Positions 21,312-30,685 of a stretch of DNA of 64,000 bases are shown one piece after another (the stretch's first letter is position 1; each line of letters starts with the position of its first letter). The notes below the pieces were generated by a model. That model was not told where the DNA came from and searched no databases. It saw only the letters and a program-made list of their open reading frames with translations. The position numbers were made by a program, and so were the translations under genes. The stretch covers positions 248,001 through 312,000 of the forward strand of contig NZ_CP045372.1 of NCBI RefSeq assembly GCF_009363555.1, read 5' to 3'. Source of the stretch: Sulfitobacter sp. THAF37. Lineage in GTDB: Bacteria; Pseudomonadota; Alphaproteobacteria; Rhodobacterales; Rhodobacteraceae.

Positions 21312-23027
21312 ATGACGATGGTGCAGAATCTGTCTCCGATTTCCGAATTGTATGTTTCCTACGATTCCGCTCAGAAAATGAAACACGAGGCGGGCGAGCT
21401 GGTCAGCCATGACCTGACACCGCGCCAGATCTGCGATCTGGAGCTCTTGATGAATGGCGGCTTCAACCCTCTGAAAGGTTTTCTGTCCGAAGCCGACTAC
21501 GACAGCGTCGTAGACACGATGCGGTTGGCGGACGGCACCCTGTGGCCGATGCCGATCACGCTGGACGTGAGCGAGAAGTTCGCCGAATCCCTGGAACTGG
21601 GGCAGGATATCGCCCTGCGCGACCAGGAAGGTGTGATCCTGGGGACGATGACGGTCACGGACCGCTGGACACCCGACAAGTCGCGCGAGGCCGAAAAGGT
21701 CTTTGGCGCGGATGATGACGCGCATCCCGCGGTCAACTACCTGCACAACCAGGCCGGGAATGTCTATCTCGGCGGCCCTGTCACAGGGATCCAGCAGCCC
21801 GTCCACTACGATTTCCGTGCCCGCCGCGACACCCCCAACGAACTGCGTGCCTATTTCCGCAAGATGGGCTGGCGCAAGGTCGTGGCCTTCCAGACCCGCA
21901 ACCCGCTGCACCGCGCGCATCAGGAACTGACCTTTCGCGCCGCGCGCGAGGCACAGGCCAACCTGCTGATCCATCCGGTCGTCGGCCTGACCAAGCCGGG
22001 CGATGTGGACCATTTCACCCGTGTCCGTTGCTATGAGGCGGTGCTGGACAAGTACCCGGCCGCCACCACGTCCATGTCGCTGCTGAACCTCGCCATGCGC
22101 ATGGCCGGCCCGCGCGAGGCGGTCTGGCACGGGCTGATCCGCAAGAACCACGGCTGCACCCACTTCATCGTGGGACGCGACCACGCGGGCCCCGGCAAGA
22201 ATTCCGCCGGCGAAGATTTCTATGGCCCCTATGATGCGCAGGACCTTTTCCGCGAACATCAGGAGGAAATGGGCATCGAGATGGTCGACTTCAAACACAT
22301 GGTCTGGGTCGATGAACGCGCGCAATACGAAGCCATGGACGAGATCGAGGACAAGGACAACGTCACGATCCTGAACATCTCGGGCACCGAGCTGCGCCGC
22401 CGCCTGCAGGAAGGGCTGGAGATCCCCGAGTGGTTCTCCTTCCCCGAAGTCGTCGCCGAACTGCGCCGCACCAAGCCGCCGCGCAACAAGCAGGGCTTTA
22501 CCGTTTTCTTCACCGGCTTCTCGGGCTCGGGTAAATCCACCATCGCCAACGCGCTGATGGTCAAGCTGATGGAGATGGGCGGGCGCCCGGTGACGTTGCT
22601 GGACGGCGACATCGTGCGCAAGAACCTCAGCTCCGAGTTGGGCTTCTCGAAAGAGCACCGCGATTTGAACATCCGCCGCATCGGCTATGTCGCGTCGGAG
22701 ATCACCAAGAACGGCGGCATCGCCATCTGTGCGCCCATCGCGCCTTATGCAACGACCCGCCGCGCGGTCCGCGAGGACATCGAAGCCTTTGGTGCTTTTG
22801 TCGAAGTGCATGTGGCCACGTCGATCGAGGAATGCGAACGCCGCGACCGCAAGGGGCTGTACAAGCTGGCGCGTGAAGGCAAGATCAAGGAATTCACCGG
22901 TATTTCAGACCCTTACGATGTGCCGCAGAATCCCGAGCTGTCCCTGGACACCGAAAGCGTGGATGTCGACAACTGCGCGCATCAGGTGCTGCTGAAGCTG
23001 GAAAGCATGGGGCTGATCGGCGGCTGA
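21312..23027 (+). CDS. Bifunctional sulfate adenylyltransferase / adenylylsulfate kinase
   Basis: 571 residues that activate sulfate to APS and then PAPS. The N-terminal ATP sulfurylase part (1-385) has QTRNPLHRAH and the second site VGRDHAGPG. The APS kinase part (from about 395) has the P-loop FSGSGKST, the APS-site LLDGDIVRKNLSSELGFS, and the ICAPIAPY loop. The PUA-like N-terminus is present. Single-chain fusions of this order occur in many roseobacters, in place of a separate CysDN. A GTG/ATG-rich start region leaves ATG 21318 possible. A perfect palindrome follows the gene. Confidence 0.95.
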   Translation: MTMVQNLSPISELYVSYDSAQKMKHEAGELVSHDLTPRQICDLELLMNGGFNPLKGFLSEADYDSVVDTMRLADGTLWPMPITLDVSEKFAESLELGQDIALRDQEGVILGTMTVTDRWTPDKSREAEKVFGADDDAHPAVNYLHNQAGNVYLGGPVTGIQQPVHYDFRARRDTPNELRAYFRKMGWRKVVAFQTRNPLHRAHQELTFRAAREAQANLLIHPVVGLTKPGDVDHFTRVRCYEAVLDKYPAATTSMSLLNLAMRMAGPREAVWHGLIRKNHGCTHFIVGRDHAGPGKNSAGEDFYGPYDAQDLFREHQEEMGIEMVDFKHMVWVDERAQYEAMDEIEDKDNVTILNISGTELRRRLQEGLEIPEWFSFPEVVAELRRTKPPRNKQGFTVFFTGFSGSGKSTIANALMVKLMEMGGRPVTLLDGDIVRKNLSSELGFSKEHRDLNIRRIGYVASEITKNGGIAICAPIAPYATTRRAVREDIEAFGAFVEVHVATSIEECERRDRKGLYKLAREGKIKEFTGISDPYDVPQNPELSLDTESVDVDNCAHQVLLKLESMGLIGG

Positions 23028-23050
23028 TCGGGTCCCTTGCCCTGACTTTG

Positions 23051-23078
23051 GAAACGCAGCCCCCGGGGGCTGCGTTTC
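23051..23078. terminator. Perfect 28-bp palindrome between convergent genes
   Basis: The sequence 23051-23064 is exactly complementary to 23065-23078 (14-bp stem, no loop bases beyond the centre), with AAA/TTT at its base. It lies between the stops of the sulfate-activation gene and the GT10 gene, so it probably terminates transcription from both sides. Confidence 0.75.
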
Positions 23079-23083
23079 GCGTT

Positions 23084-23944
23084 TCAGAGGCTGTCGCGAA
23101 TGGCGCGGGCGGCGCGGCCTTCCAGGTTGGCCCAATGTGCCGCCTGCGGCTTGGCCCTGCGCAGCGCGGGGGCAAGCTGGTCATATAGCCCCGCGCTTGC
23201 CGCGCGGATCGCATCTTTCATCTGGGCCGCATCCTCGCAGATCACGATCCCGCCTGTCTCCAGGAAATCCCCGATGTTCGGACAGCCCCAATAGATCGGC
23301 ACCGTCTGGCACAGTACGGCATCGACGATCTTTTCGGTAAAGTAGTTCCGCTCGCGGATGTTTTCGATGACCACGGAAAAACGGTAGGGCGCCAGCCCGT
23401 CGGATTTTTCCGAGAAAGGGGCATAGCCGCGCCCCAGAATGTCGACCTCCAGCCCCTCGTCCCTGACCAGATCGACCATCTCGTGCCGCAGCTGGTGGCC
23501 CTGGGTGTCGCGCTTGGCCGAGGCGATCAGCGACATGTGCCGCGTCTTGTCGATCTTCAGTCCGGAGGGGTTCGGCACCCAGCTGGTGCCAAAGGGCAGC
23601 ATGATCCCGTTCGGGATCGCCGCCAGCAGCGCGTCGTCGTGGCAAAGCACGCGGTGAAAGCGCCGCCAAGTCCAGCGCAGCAGCCGCAGGTGCCGCCCAT
23701 GAATCAAGGCGGGTTCCACCACCATGACAGAGACCTGCGCGGGCGTGGCCCAGCGAAGCTGGAAGTGCATCGCCGTCTTGGGATAGACGATCAGGTGGTC
23801 GTGTGGCAGCAGATCCCCCACCTGTCCCCTTGCCAAACGGTCGGGTCGGCCCAAGGGCCAGTGCAGCGTGTCCAGCGGAACCTGCGCCAGCCTGGCGCCC
23901 AGTTGCGCCCCATATGGCAGGACAGCGATTGCCGGATGTGTCAC
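23084..23944 (-). CDS. Glycosyltransferase family 10 (fucosyltransferase-like) protein
   Basis: 286 residues. The C-terminal donor-binding domain is clear: YRFSVVIENIRERNYFTEKI then VDAVLCQTVPIYWGCPNIGDF matches the alpha-1,3-fucosyltransferase motif of GT10 enzymes. The N-terminal half (acceptor domain) includes a shortened core and HMSLIASAKRDTQGHQLRHEMV. No signal peptide or membrane helix is present, so it would be cytosolic, modifying a surface polysaccharide or lipid-linked sugar. No other polysaccharide genes are nearby; the acceptor and even the sugar (GDP-fucose by family) are uncertain. Its start overlaps the PhzF gene stop by 4 bp. Confidence 0.87.
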   Translation of the reverse strand: MTHPAIAVLPYGAQLGARLAQVPLDTLHWPLGRPDRLARGQVGDLLPHDHLIVYPKTAMHFQLRWATPAQVSVMVVEPALIHGRHLRLLRWTWRRFHRVLCHDDALLAAIPNGIMLPFGTSWVPNPSGLKIDKTRHMSLIASAKRDTQGHQLRHEMVDLVRDEGLEVDILGRGYAPFSEKSDGLAPYRFSVVIENIRERNYFTEKIVDAVLCQTVPIYWGCPNIGDFLETGGIVICEDAAQMKDAIRAASAGLYDQLAPALRRAKPQAAHWANLEGRAARAIRDSL

Positions 23945-24831
23945 GGCCCCTCTCCCTCGGCGCTTAGGAAAACGTCCCCCGACATGATCACGCAGCCCTG
24001 CCCGGCGACCTGAACCCCGGTGATGGCGTCGCGCGGTCCCAGGACGTTGACCTGCGCCTGCCCCGGCCTGCCCATGCCGTGCCCCTGTTCGGCCACGTAG
24101 GAGGGGCCGTTCAGCAGCCCCCGCGCCCAGAGATAGCTTGCCGCCGCACCGGTGGCCGACCCGGTGAAGGGGTCCTCCGGCGGGCTGGGCGGTGCCATCA
24201 GAAGCCGCGCATAGGTGTCACCGGCAGCGGTGGCCCCTTCGAGAGTGATCCAGTAAGGCTCCATGACGTCAGTGCCCTCGTGACCCAATGCCCGCGCGTA
24301 GGCCGCGAGCGCCGAAGGGTCGAACCGCAACCGGTCGATGGTATCCCGGTCGCGCAGGACCGTGATGCAGAACGGCAGCCCGGTTGAGACGATCTGCGGC
24401 GGGCTGACGATCTCTTCGGGGGCGATACCGCCAATCGCGGCGACGAGCTGGGGGGCGATCTCTGCGCCGAAAGTGGGTGCCACCTGTGTCATGGTGATCA
24501 GGTCGCCGGCCACATCGACCGCGACAATGCCCGCCCCGGTTTCCAGCCGCAGCGGCCCGTCACCGATCAAGCCACGGTGGCGCAACGCGGCAACGGTGGC
24601 GATGGTGGGGTGGCCCGCAAACGGAATTTCGCGGCTGGCGAGGTAGTATTTGACCGTCAGGTCCGCGACATCGGAAGGCCCGGTAAAGGTGCATTCCACC
24701 AGCGACGTCTCGCGCACATAGGCCATGCAGATGTCGTCGGACAGGACGGCACCGCCATGCACCACGGCGCAGCCGTTGCCGCCAAACGGACGGTCGGTAA
24801 AGGCATCGACCCAGTCGAAATCAAAGCGCAT
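23941..24831 (-). CDS. PhzF family phenazine biosynthesis-like isomerase
   Basis: A 296-residue protein of the PhzF/DapF-like fold. WVDAFTDRPFGGNGCAVV at the N-terminus, ETSLVECTF (catalytic glutamate region) and REIPFAGHPTIATVAAL are the family signatures; DPFTGSATGAAASYLW marks the second domain. Family members isomerise or epimerise small substrates; apart from true PhzF most have no known reaction. No phenazine genes are nearby. ATG 24831 gives the canonical MRFDFDWVDAF start, so the 8-residue extension is discarded. It is coupled to the GT10 gene by an ATGA-type overlap. Confidence 0.9.
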   Translation of the reverse strand: MRFDFDWVDAFTDRPFGGNGCAVVHGGAVLSDDICMAYVRETSLVECTFTGPSDVADLTVKYYLASREIPFAGHPTIATVAALRHRGLIGDGPLRLETGAGIVAVDVAGDLITMTQVAPTFGAEIAPQLVAAIGGIAPEEIVSPPQIVSTGLPFCITVLRDRDTIDRLRFDPSALAAYARALGHEGTDVMEPYWITLEGATAAGDTYARLLMAPPSPPEDPFTGSATGAAASYLWARGLLNGPSYVAEQGHGMGRPGQAQVNVLGPRDAITGVQVAGQGCVIMSGDVFLSAEGEGP

Positions 24832-24853
24832 GGCGTCCCCTCTCCCCGGCAGC

Positions 24854-24879
24854 AAAAAGGCCGCAGCGCACTGCGGCCT
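24854..24879 (-). terminator. Rho-independent terminator of the hsp20-DUF1150 unit
   Basis: Read on the minus strand, a perfect 9-bp stem AGGCCGCAG/CTGCGGCCT with a 4-base loop is followed by a T5 tract. It lies 48 bases after the DUF1150 stop and ends that transcript before the PhzF gene. Confidence 0.88.
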
Positions 24880-24926
24880 CCTGTAAATCCACGATCTGCG
24901 GCACGGGGTAAAGGTCCGTGGTGCCG

Positions 24927-25145
24927 TTAGTGGACCATCACCGGCGCATAGTCGTGTTCCCGGGCGAGGTGAAACGCCAGCTTGCGGTCGCCGACCAGGG
25001 CGAGCTGCTGGCCCTCGGAATCATGGACCGCGTAAAGCTGTTCCAGACCCTCGGCCTGATCGCGCACTTCGCGGGGCAGATCGCTGACGGCGATGGTCTT
25101 GACGTATACCGTCCGGTCGCCGTTTTGGGTGGTCATGTCATGCAT
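24927..25145 (-). CDS. DUF1150 family protein
   Basis: A 72-residue protein with the family pattern VYVKTIAVSDLPREVRDQA then LEQLYAVHDSEGQQLALVGDRKLAFHLAREHDYAPVMVH. DUF1150 proteins are almost confined to alphaproteobacteria and, as here, commonly lie next to a small heat-shock protein gene, suggesting a shared stress role that has not been defined. It begins 3 bases after the hsp20 stop. Alternative in-frame ATGs at 25136 and nearby cannot be excluded. Confidence 0.88.
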   Translation of the reverse strand: MHDMTTQNGDRTVYVKTIAVSDLPREVRDQAEGLEQLYAVHDSEGQQLALVGDRKLAFHLAREHDYAPVMVH

Positions 25146-25148
25146 TGC

Positions 25149-25562
25149 TTACCCTTTCTTGATCTTTATGGTCTGTACAACTGTTTCAGGTTTGGCGCGG
25201 GTCAAGTCCACGTGCAGCAGACCGTTCTCCATTCGGGCCACGCCGACGTCCACACCATCTGCCAGAACGAAGCTGCGCTGGAACTGCCGCGCGGCGATGC
25301 CACGGTGCAGGAAAACGCGGTCTTCGCTGTCGTCGCGCTGGCGGCCGCGGATGACAAGCTGCCGGTCCTCCACCGTAATGGCGAGGTCGTCCTCGGCAAA
25401 GCCTGCGACGGCCAGCGTGATTCGATAGCTGTAGTCGGAAGTCTGTTCGATGTTGAAGGGCGGATAGCCCTCGTTGCCGGATTTCGCGGTGCGTTCCAGC
25501 ACCCGCTCCAGCTGTTCGAATCCCAGCATATGGGGATAAGAAGCAAGCGTCAGTTTCGTCAT
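25149..25562 (-). CDS. Small heat-shock protein, Hsp20/IbpA family
   Basis: A 137-residue holdase chaperone. The alpha-crystallin domain spans about residues 33-125: PPFNIEQTSDYSYRITLAVAG, then LVIRGRQRDDSEDRVFLHRGIAARQFQRSF, and ending MENGLLHVDL. The short N-terminal arm (MTKLTLASYPHMLGFEQLER) is typical of alphaproteobacterial IbpA-like proteins. A heat-shock sigma-like promoter lies upstream and a terminator after DUF1150, so the two genes form one stress transcript. Confidence 0.94.
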   Translation of the reverse strand: MTKLTLASYPHMLGFEQLERVLERTAKSGNEGYPPFNIEQTSDYSYRITLAVAGFAEDDLAITVEDRQLVIRGRQRDDSEDRVFLHRGIAARQFQRSFVLADGVDVGVARMENGLLHVDLTRAKPETVVQTIKIKKG

Positions 25563-25627
25563 GCGACACGTCCTATTTCAAAGCGACAGTCAGGCACGGG
25601 CCCCTGTTGCGGCGACCCGTACCATGA

Positions 25628-25656
25628 ATATGGTGGCACAGGCAGCACGGCGCAAG
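25628..25656 (-). promoter_or_regulatory. RpoH-like promoter for hsp20-DUF1150
   Basis: On the minus strand CTTGCG (25656-25651) and CCATAT (25633-25628) are separated by exactly 17 bases. This resembles the sigma-32 consensus CTTGAA / CCCATNT, and places a start about 58 bases before the hsp20 ATG. Assignment is by pattern. Confidence 0.6.
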
Positions 25657-25722
25657 GGCTATGCGCATTGGGCCGGAGCGCCTATATTGCCGCATACAAG
25701 CTGCGATGGAATCACCCGACCG

Positions 25723-25947
25723 ATGAATGCGCCCTCCGACCTGTCCATGAAGAACGACGAAGTCCTGCGGGTCGAGCTGGAGGTGTTCCGGCGCGAACAC
25801 CGTGATCTGGACGAGGCGATCAGGGCCCTGACCGACCGGACGACAGCCGACCAGCTTACGGTGCAAAGGCTGAAGAAACGCAAACTTCGCCTCAAGGATC
25901 TGATCTCGCAGATCGAAGATCGGCTGACCCCCGACATCATCGCCTGA
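25723..25947 (+). CDS. YdcH family protein (DUF465)
   Basis: A 74-residue, highly charged helical hairpin. VFRREHRDLDEAIRALTDR followed by QLTVQRLKKRKLRLKDLIS is the standard DUF465 pattern, with a helix-turn-helix coiled pair. The family is widespread in proteobacteria, and no function is established. The frame is open upstream, but ATG 25723 gives the right size; ATG 25747 (MKNDEVL) is a second possibility. It is divergent from hsp20 and precedes purE by 80 bp. Confidence 0.85.
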   Translation: MNAPSDLSMKNDEVLRVELEVFRREHRDLDEAIRALTDRTTADQLTVQRLKKRKLRLKDLISQIEDRLTPDIIA

Positions 25948-26027
25948 AACATGGCGCCCATGCATTGCCCTGTGGGCGTGTCTGGCTATAGTGCGCGCTC
26001 TGAATTCTACGCGAAAGGCTGCTTGGC

Positions 26028-26516
26028 ATGACCCCTCCTCCCGTCGGCATCATCATGGGTTCGCAATCGGACTGGGCCACCATGCGCGAGGCGGCTCTGC
26101 TGCTGGACGATCTGGCGATTTCCTATGACACGCGGATCGTGTCGGCCCATCGCACACCGGACCGGCTGTGGGACTATGGCAAGACGGCGGTGGAGCGCGG
26201 GCTGCAGGTGATCATCGCCGGTGCGGGCGGCGCGGCGCATCTGCCCGGCATGATGGCGTCAAAGACACGGGTGCCGGTGATCGGCGTGCCGGTCCAGACA
26301 CGGGCGCTGTCCGGGGTGGATTCGCTGTACTCGATCCTGCAGATGCCCCGCGGTTTCCCGGTCGCGACCATGGCGATCGGCGCTGCGGGCGCGGCCAATG
26401 CGGCCTTGATGGCGGCAGGCATCCTTGCGTTGCAGGACAAGGGCGTAGCACAGCGGCTGGACGACTGGCGCGCGGCGCTGAGCGCGTCGATTCCGGAGGT
26501 GCCGAGCGATGACTGA
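26028..26516 (+). CDS. purE: N5-carboxyaminoimidazole ribonucleotide mutase
   Basis: A 162-residue PurE class I enzyme converting N5-CAIR to CAIR in purine synthesis. The N-terminal [14 protein letters not shown], the active-site SAHRTPDRL, and [12 protein letters not shown] are all conserved. The length is normal. It overlaps purK by 8 bp, so the two steps that carboxylate AIR are produced together. Confidence 0.97.
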   Translation: MTPPPVGIIMGSQSDWATMREAALLLDDLAISYDTRIVSAHRTPDRLWDYGKTAVERGLQVIIAGAGGAAHLPGMMASKTRVPVIGVPVQTRALSGVDSLYSILQMPRGFPVATMAIGAAGAANAALMAAGILALQDKGVAQRLDDWRAALSASIPEVPSDD

Positions 26517-27576
26517 GCCACTTGCCCTCGGCAGCACCATCGGCATTTTGGGCGGCGGGCAACTGGGCCGGATGCTGTCGGTCGCGGCCTCGCGTCTGGG
26601 GTTCCGGACCCATATCTTCGAACCCGGGGCCGCCCCGCCTGCGGGGCATGTCGCCGATGCCGTCACGACGGCGGACTACGAGGACGAAACCGCGCTGAAG
26701 GCATTCGCCAGCGCCTGCGACATCGTCACGTTCGAGTTCGAAAACGTGCCGACCAGCGCGCTGGACCTGATCGAGGCGCAGGTGCCGATCCGTCCGGGCC
26801 GCGAGGCGCTGCGCATCAGCCAGGACCGGCTGACGGAAAAGGATTTCCTGCAAGGGCTTGGCCTGAATGTGGCGCCCTATGCCGACATTCCCGATCAGGC
26901 CGCGCTGGACGCGGCGGTGGACAGGATCGGCACGCCCTCGATCCTGAAGACCCGGCGGTTCGGATACGATGGCAAGGGTCAGGCCCGGCTGCGCAGCCCC
27001 GAGGACGCGGCACAGGCCCTTGACGGCATGAAGGGGGCGCCCTGCGTGCTGGAAGGGTTCGTTGAGTTCAGCCACGAGGTTTCGGTCATTGCGGCGCGCG
27101 GCACCTCGGGCGAGGTCGCCTGCTTTGATCCGGGCGAAAACGTCCATCGCGATGGTATCCTGCATACCACCACCGTTCCCGCCCGGCTGTCTGCGGCGCA
27201 GCGGACGGATGCGGTGTTGATGGCGGGCCGTATCCTGAATGCGCTGGACTATGTCGGCGTGCTGGGGGTGGAGCTGTTCGTGACGCCCGAGGGGCTGATC
27301 GTGAACGAGATCGCGCCAAGGGTCCACAACTCCGGCCACTGGACACAGCAGGGCTGCAACGTGGACCAGTTCGAGCAACATATCCGCGCCATCACGGGCT
27401 GGCCGCTGGGCGACGGGTCACGCTATGCCGACGTCGTGATGGAAAACCTGATCGGCGACGACATGGACCGGGTGCCGGATCTGGCCCGCGACAAGGACGT
27501 GAGCCTGCACCTTTACGGCAAGGCAGAGGTCAAGGCGGGCCGCAAGATGGGCCACTTCAACCGCGTCATCCGATGA
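26509..27576 (+). CDS. purK: 5-(carboxyamino)imidazole ribonucleotide synthase
   Basis: A 355-residue ATP-grasp enzyme making N5-CAIR from AIR, bicarbonate and ATP. The opening [30 protein letters not shown] for ATP binding, and [14 protein letters not shown] near the active site are typical. It starts inside purE (8-bp overlap). Its last 11 bases overlap the end of the convergent phnM gene. Confidence 0.97.
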   Translation: MTEPLALGSTIGILGGGQLGRMLSVAASRLGFRTHIFEPGAAPPAGHVADAVTTADYEDETALKAFASACDIVTFEFENVPTSALDLIEAQVPIRPGREALRISQDRLTEKDFLQGLGLNVAPYADIPDQAALDAAVDRIGTPSILKTRRFGYDGKGQARLRSPEDAAQALDGMKGAPCVLEGFVEFSHEVSVIAARGTSGEVACFDPGENVHRDGILHTTTVPARLSAAQRTDAVLMAGRILNALDYVGVLGVELFVTPEGLIVNEIAPRVHNSGHWTQQGCNVDQFEQHIRAITGWPLGDGSRYADVVMENLIGDDMDRVPDLARDKDVSLHLYGKAEVKAGRKMGHFNRVIR

Positions 27577-28708
27577 GCCTGTCGGCAATGTCGCCCGACA
27601 TGTAGGACACCCGACCGGCGACAAAGGTTGCGGCCACCCGGCCTGTCGCGGCATCGAGCACGACCAGATCCGCGCGTTTGCCGTTTTCCAGCACGCCCCG
27701 GTCGTCGAGCCCCAGCAGCGCCGCGGGTCCGGCGGACACCAGATGCCAGATCTCGGCCATCGGAGCGACGCCCGCCTGTTCCAGCATCAACGCCGCCCGG
27801 CGCGGCGAAGGATAGTGATAATCCGAGGCGATGGCATCGCAATAACCCATCACGATCAGGTCCAGTGCCGACAGGTTGCCGTTGTGTGACCCGCCCCGCA
27901 CCACGTTGGGCGCGCCCATGATCACCGTGTCGCCCCCCGCGCGGGCCGCTTCTGCGGCGGCCAGCGTTTCGGGAAATTCGGCGATCCGCACGCCCCTGCG
28001 GCGCCATGCGGAGCGGCTGTCAGCCGTGGTGTCATCGTGGCTGCCCATCGCCAGCCCTCTGGCGCCCAGCGTTTCGCAGAGCCGGTCCAGCGCGGCGGGC
28101 ACCTCGCCACTGCGCGCATGCAGGTCATGGATCAGCGCCAGATGCTTCTCCGGGCTGCGCCCGGCCTTGAGCGCCTGCCCCATCAGTCTGCGCGGCTGCT
28201 TGCCCGCCTCCAGCCGGTCATGCGGCAGGTGGTCGTTGAATACCACGTATTCGACCCCCCATTCGGCGACCCGTTCCGGCAGTTCGTCATAAAGATCAAG
28301 CAGATGGGTTTCGAACCTCAATTGGGCCCGCAGCTCGGTGACGGTCATGTCCTGCGCCGCAAGGATGGCGCGAAAGACCCGGTCGGCAAAGGACAGGCCC
28401 CGCATCCCGCCTTCCCAACTGACAAACTGGGCAAGGACCGCCGTGGTGATGCCGCTGGCCGCCAGTTCCGCCTCGCAGGCGATAAGGCCCTCGTCCATCT
28501 GCTTCATCGCCCCACGCCGCTGCGCAAGATGACGTTCGAATCCGTCGCCGTGTGGATCAACAATGCCCGGCAAAATCCTGAATCCACGCAGATCCACCGA
28601 TTTTCCCACAGGGTTATCCACAATTCGCCCGTCGTGGAAGGACAGCGGCGCGTCGCACCACCCGTCGCGGCGCAGCACCATCGCGCCTGTCAGGTCAAGG
28701 TCGGGCAT
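27566..28708 (-). CDS. phnM: PhnM-type alpha-D-ribose 1-methylphosphonate 5-triphosphate diphosphatase
   Basis: A 380-residue amidohydrolase-superfamily protein. [16 protein letters not shown] carries the HxD metal motif, [10 protein letters not shown] follows at about residue 210, and the family-specific [18 protein letters not shown] is clear. In the C-P lyase pathway PhnM removes pyrophosphate from the ribosyl-phosphonate triphosphate. No other phn genes are adjacent, so this is an orphan copy and its role in phosphonate use is inference. ATG 28708 is chosen because it gives [11 protein letters not shown] and normal length. Its start overlaps the end of the upstream esterase gene by 14 bp. 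Confidence 0.88.
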   Translation of the reverse strand: MPDLDLTGAMVLRRDGWCDAPLSFHDGRIVDNPVGKSVDLRGFRILPGIVDPHGDGFERHLAQRRGAMKQMDEGLIACEAELAASGITTAVLAQFVSWEGGMRGLSFADRVFRAILAAQDMTVTELRAQLRFETHLLDLYDELPERVAEWGVEYVVFNDHLPHDRLEAGKQPRRLMGQALKAGRSPEKHLALIHDLHARSGEVPAALDRLCETLGARGLAMGSHDDTTADSRSAWRRRGVRIAEFPETLAAAEAARAGGDTVIMGAPNVVRGGSHNGNLSALDLIVMGYCDAIASDYHYPSPRRAALMLEQAGVAPMAEIWHLVSAGPAALLGLDDRGVLENGKRADLVVLDAATGRVAATFVAGRVSYMSGDIADRLIG

Positions 28709-29480
28709 CGGGTCCGCCTGTGATGCAGCTGCCCCCGGGACAGCCGAAAGAATCCAGCACCCCGCCAATCCATGTCATGGACCTGTCGAACGCGCCGGAA
28801 TTGAGAAAGCTCATGGTCTGGGCGATCACGCGCGGGTTGTTCATCATGAAGGTATGGGTGACGGGCAGGACGATGTGATCCCGCATCCCCTCTACCCGCG
28901 TGGAAGAGACCGCAACCTTGCCATCGTCCGGACCGGGCAGCAGCGACGAGAAATACGGGTTGAGCGATTGCGACCCCGCGATCACGCCCAGATCGAACGT
29001 GACGGGCGGCAGGCTGCGCGGCAGGGACCCGGGCCCGGTGCCCATCTGCGCCCCTGCGGGACCGTTGATCCAGTCGAATGCGGTGATGTCGTCCAGTTCG
29101 TCGACGACTTCGCTGCCCTGGTTGGGCGGCGCCAGCATGACGACCCGCCCCACCCGGTCGGTGCCGGAATCGGCCACCCACTGGCGCACCAGTATGCCGC
29201 CCATGGAATGGGTGACGAAATCGACCTTGTCGGTCCCGCAGGCGGCGACCGCATCGGGCAGCGTCTGCTTGACCAGCGCCTCGACCGGCGCTTCTGTCGA
29301 AGGATAGCCGGGGCGCACCACCCGGTATCCCTCGCCTTCCAGCGCGGCTTCCATCAGGGCGAACGACGCCTCGGTCCGGGCCAGCCCGTGCAGCAGCACG
29401 ACGCAACGCCCCTGTGCCGTGGCCTGGCCGCAGGCGCTCAGACCGAGCAGGAGAAAGAGGAGGAGGACGATCCGTTTCAT
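28695..29480 (-). CDS. Alpha/beta hydrolase with lipoprotein signal
   Basis: 261 residues. A hydrophobic N-terminal signal ends in the lipobox LSAC ([17 protein letters not shown]), so the protein is probably a lipoprotein. The hydrolase core has [10 protein letters not shown] at the first strand and the nucleophile elbow THSMGG at about residue 97. [12 protein letters not shown] is the pattern of PGAP1/lipase class 2-like enzymes. The catalytic histidine is probably in [10 protein letters not shown]. It is coupled to phnM by a 14-bp overlap. Substrate unknown, likely a lipid or ester in the periplasm. Confidence 0.83.
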   Translation of the reverse strand: MKRIVLLLFLLLGLSACGQATAQGRCVVLLHGLARTEASFALMEAALEGEGYRVVRPGYPSTEAPVEALVKQTLPDAVAACGTDKVDFVTHSMGGILVRQWVADSGTDRVGRVVMLAPPNQGSEVVDELDDITAFDWINGPAGAQMGTGPGSLPRSLPPVTFDLGVIAGSQSLNPYFSSLLPGPDDGKVAVSSTRVEGMRDHIVLPVTHTFMMNNPRVIAQTMSFLNSGAFDRSMTWIGGVLDSFGCPGGSCITGGPDARP

Positions 29481-29562
29481 GGGCCTCAGATAGACCGGCT
29501 GGCATGGTTTTGAAATGCACGGCACCGTGACGTTGCGAAATTTGCCGGTTGGCGCGGGGCCG

Positions 29563-30411
29563 TCATGCCGGCCCGGTCCGCGTTCTGTTGCCGCTGATCG
29601 CCCACCCGATGCCCCCCAGCACGAGAATCGCGGCGAGCAGCAGCAAGGCATCGACCGCCTCTCCCAGCAGCAGCGCCCCCGCAATGATGGCGATCACCGG
29701 CACGCTCAGTTGTACGATGGCGGCGGTCGTCTGTTCGAGCCGGGGCAGGACACTGTACCAGAGCGCGTATCCCAGCCCCGATGTCACACCGCCGCACACC
29801 ATCCCCAGCGCAAGACCCGTGGCGCTGAAATAGAGCCCGGCAGACACCAGCATGACCAGAAGGATCGGCAGGCACAGCAGAAAATTCGCGGCTGTGGCGG
29901 CCAGCGGATCGACCGCTCCGCGCCCGAGGATCGTGTAGGCCGCCCAGCCCAGCCCCGCGATGACCATCAGCGCCGCACCCACAGGGTCATTGTTGCCGCC
30001 CGCCCCGGGCCAGAGGGCGATCAGCAGACCGGCAAAGGCGACCGCCGCCCCGATGATCTGCCGCGCACCAGGGGCCGCGCCGCGGAGCGCACCGTGGGCG
30101 AACATGGTGATCTGGACCACACCGAACAGGATCAGCGCCCCCAGCCCCGCGTCGAGCGTGAGATAGGCCAGCGAAAACCCGATCATGTAGGCCGCCAGGC
30201 TGAATGCCCCGGGCAGACGATTGCGCCGCAACAGCGGCAGAGCGCCGCCGCGCAGGGTCATCACCATTCCCAACACCACCGCCCCGGACAGTACCCGCAC
30301 CAGCGCAAAGCCCGACGGGTCGATATGCCCGCCGTCAATCGCCGCTCGGGTCAGAACCGAATTGGCCGCGAAGGCAATCATGGTGAGGGCGGTGAACAGG
30401 GCAAGGCGCAT
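29563..30411 (-). CDS. EamA/DMT family transporter
   Basis: A 282-residue polytopic inner-membrane protein with ten hydrophobic helices arranged as two EamA repeats. The first opens [20 protein letters not shown] with [19 protein letters not shown], and the second begins near [23 protein letters not shown] proteins of this type export metabolites or amino acids; the substrate cannot be told. ATG 30411 gives the standard N-terminus, and the longer upstream frame is discarded. The TetR gene lies 274 bp upstream on the same strand. Confidence 0.9.
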   Translation of the reverse strand: MRLALFTALTMIAFAANSVLTRAAIDGGHIDPSGFALVRVLSGAVVLGMVMTLRGGALPLLRRNRLPGAFSLAAYMIGFSLAYLTLDAGLGALILFGVVQITMFAHGALRGAAPGARQIIGAAVAFAGLLIALWPGAGGNNDPVGAALMVIAGLGWAAYTILGRGAVDPLAATAANFLLCLPILLVMLVSAGLYFSATGLALGMVCGGVTSGLGYALWYSVLPRLEQTTAAIVQLSVPVIAIIAGALLLGEAVDALLLLAAILVLGGIGWAISGNRTRTGPA

Positions 30412-30685
30412 GGCAACAGCAGTAGCGACAGGAGCAGCTTTCGCCAAGACATTGAACGCGCAACCGGAACGACCCCATGCAAAGCAAGGGGGAGCGACCG
30501 CTTCGAACCCTTGCTGCATGATGCTGCATTGGGCACCGATATGCTCTTCGAAGGGCGGCCAGGAAAGTGACAAAACAGAACCGGTTCTGCCAGGGTTTGT
30601 GACACGAGGTCGGTCCGCCGCGCCCCCAGTATGATGCGTCGACAGCCTGTGTTCCTGTGCGACTGTCAGGCCTGTCCGGGAAAAT

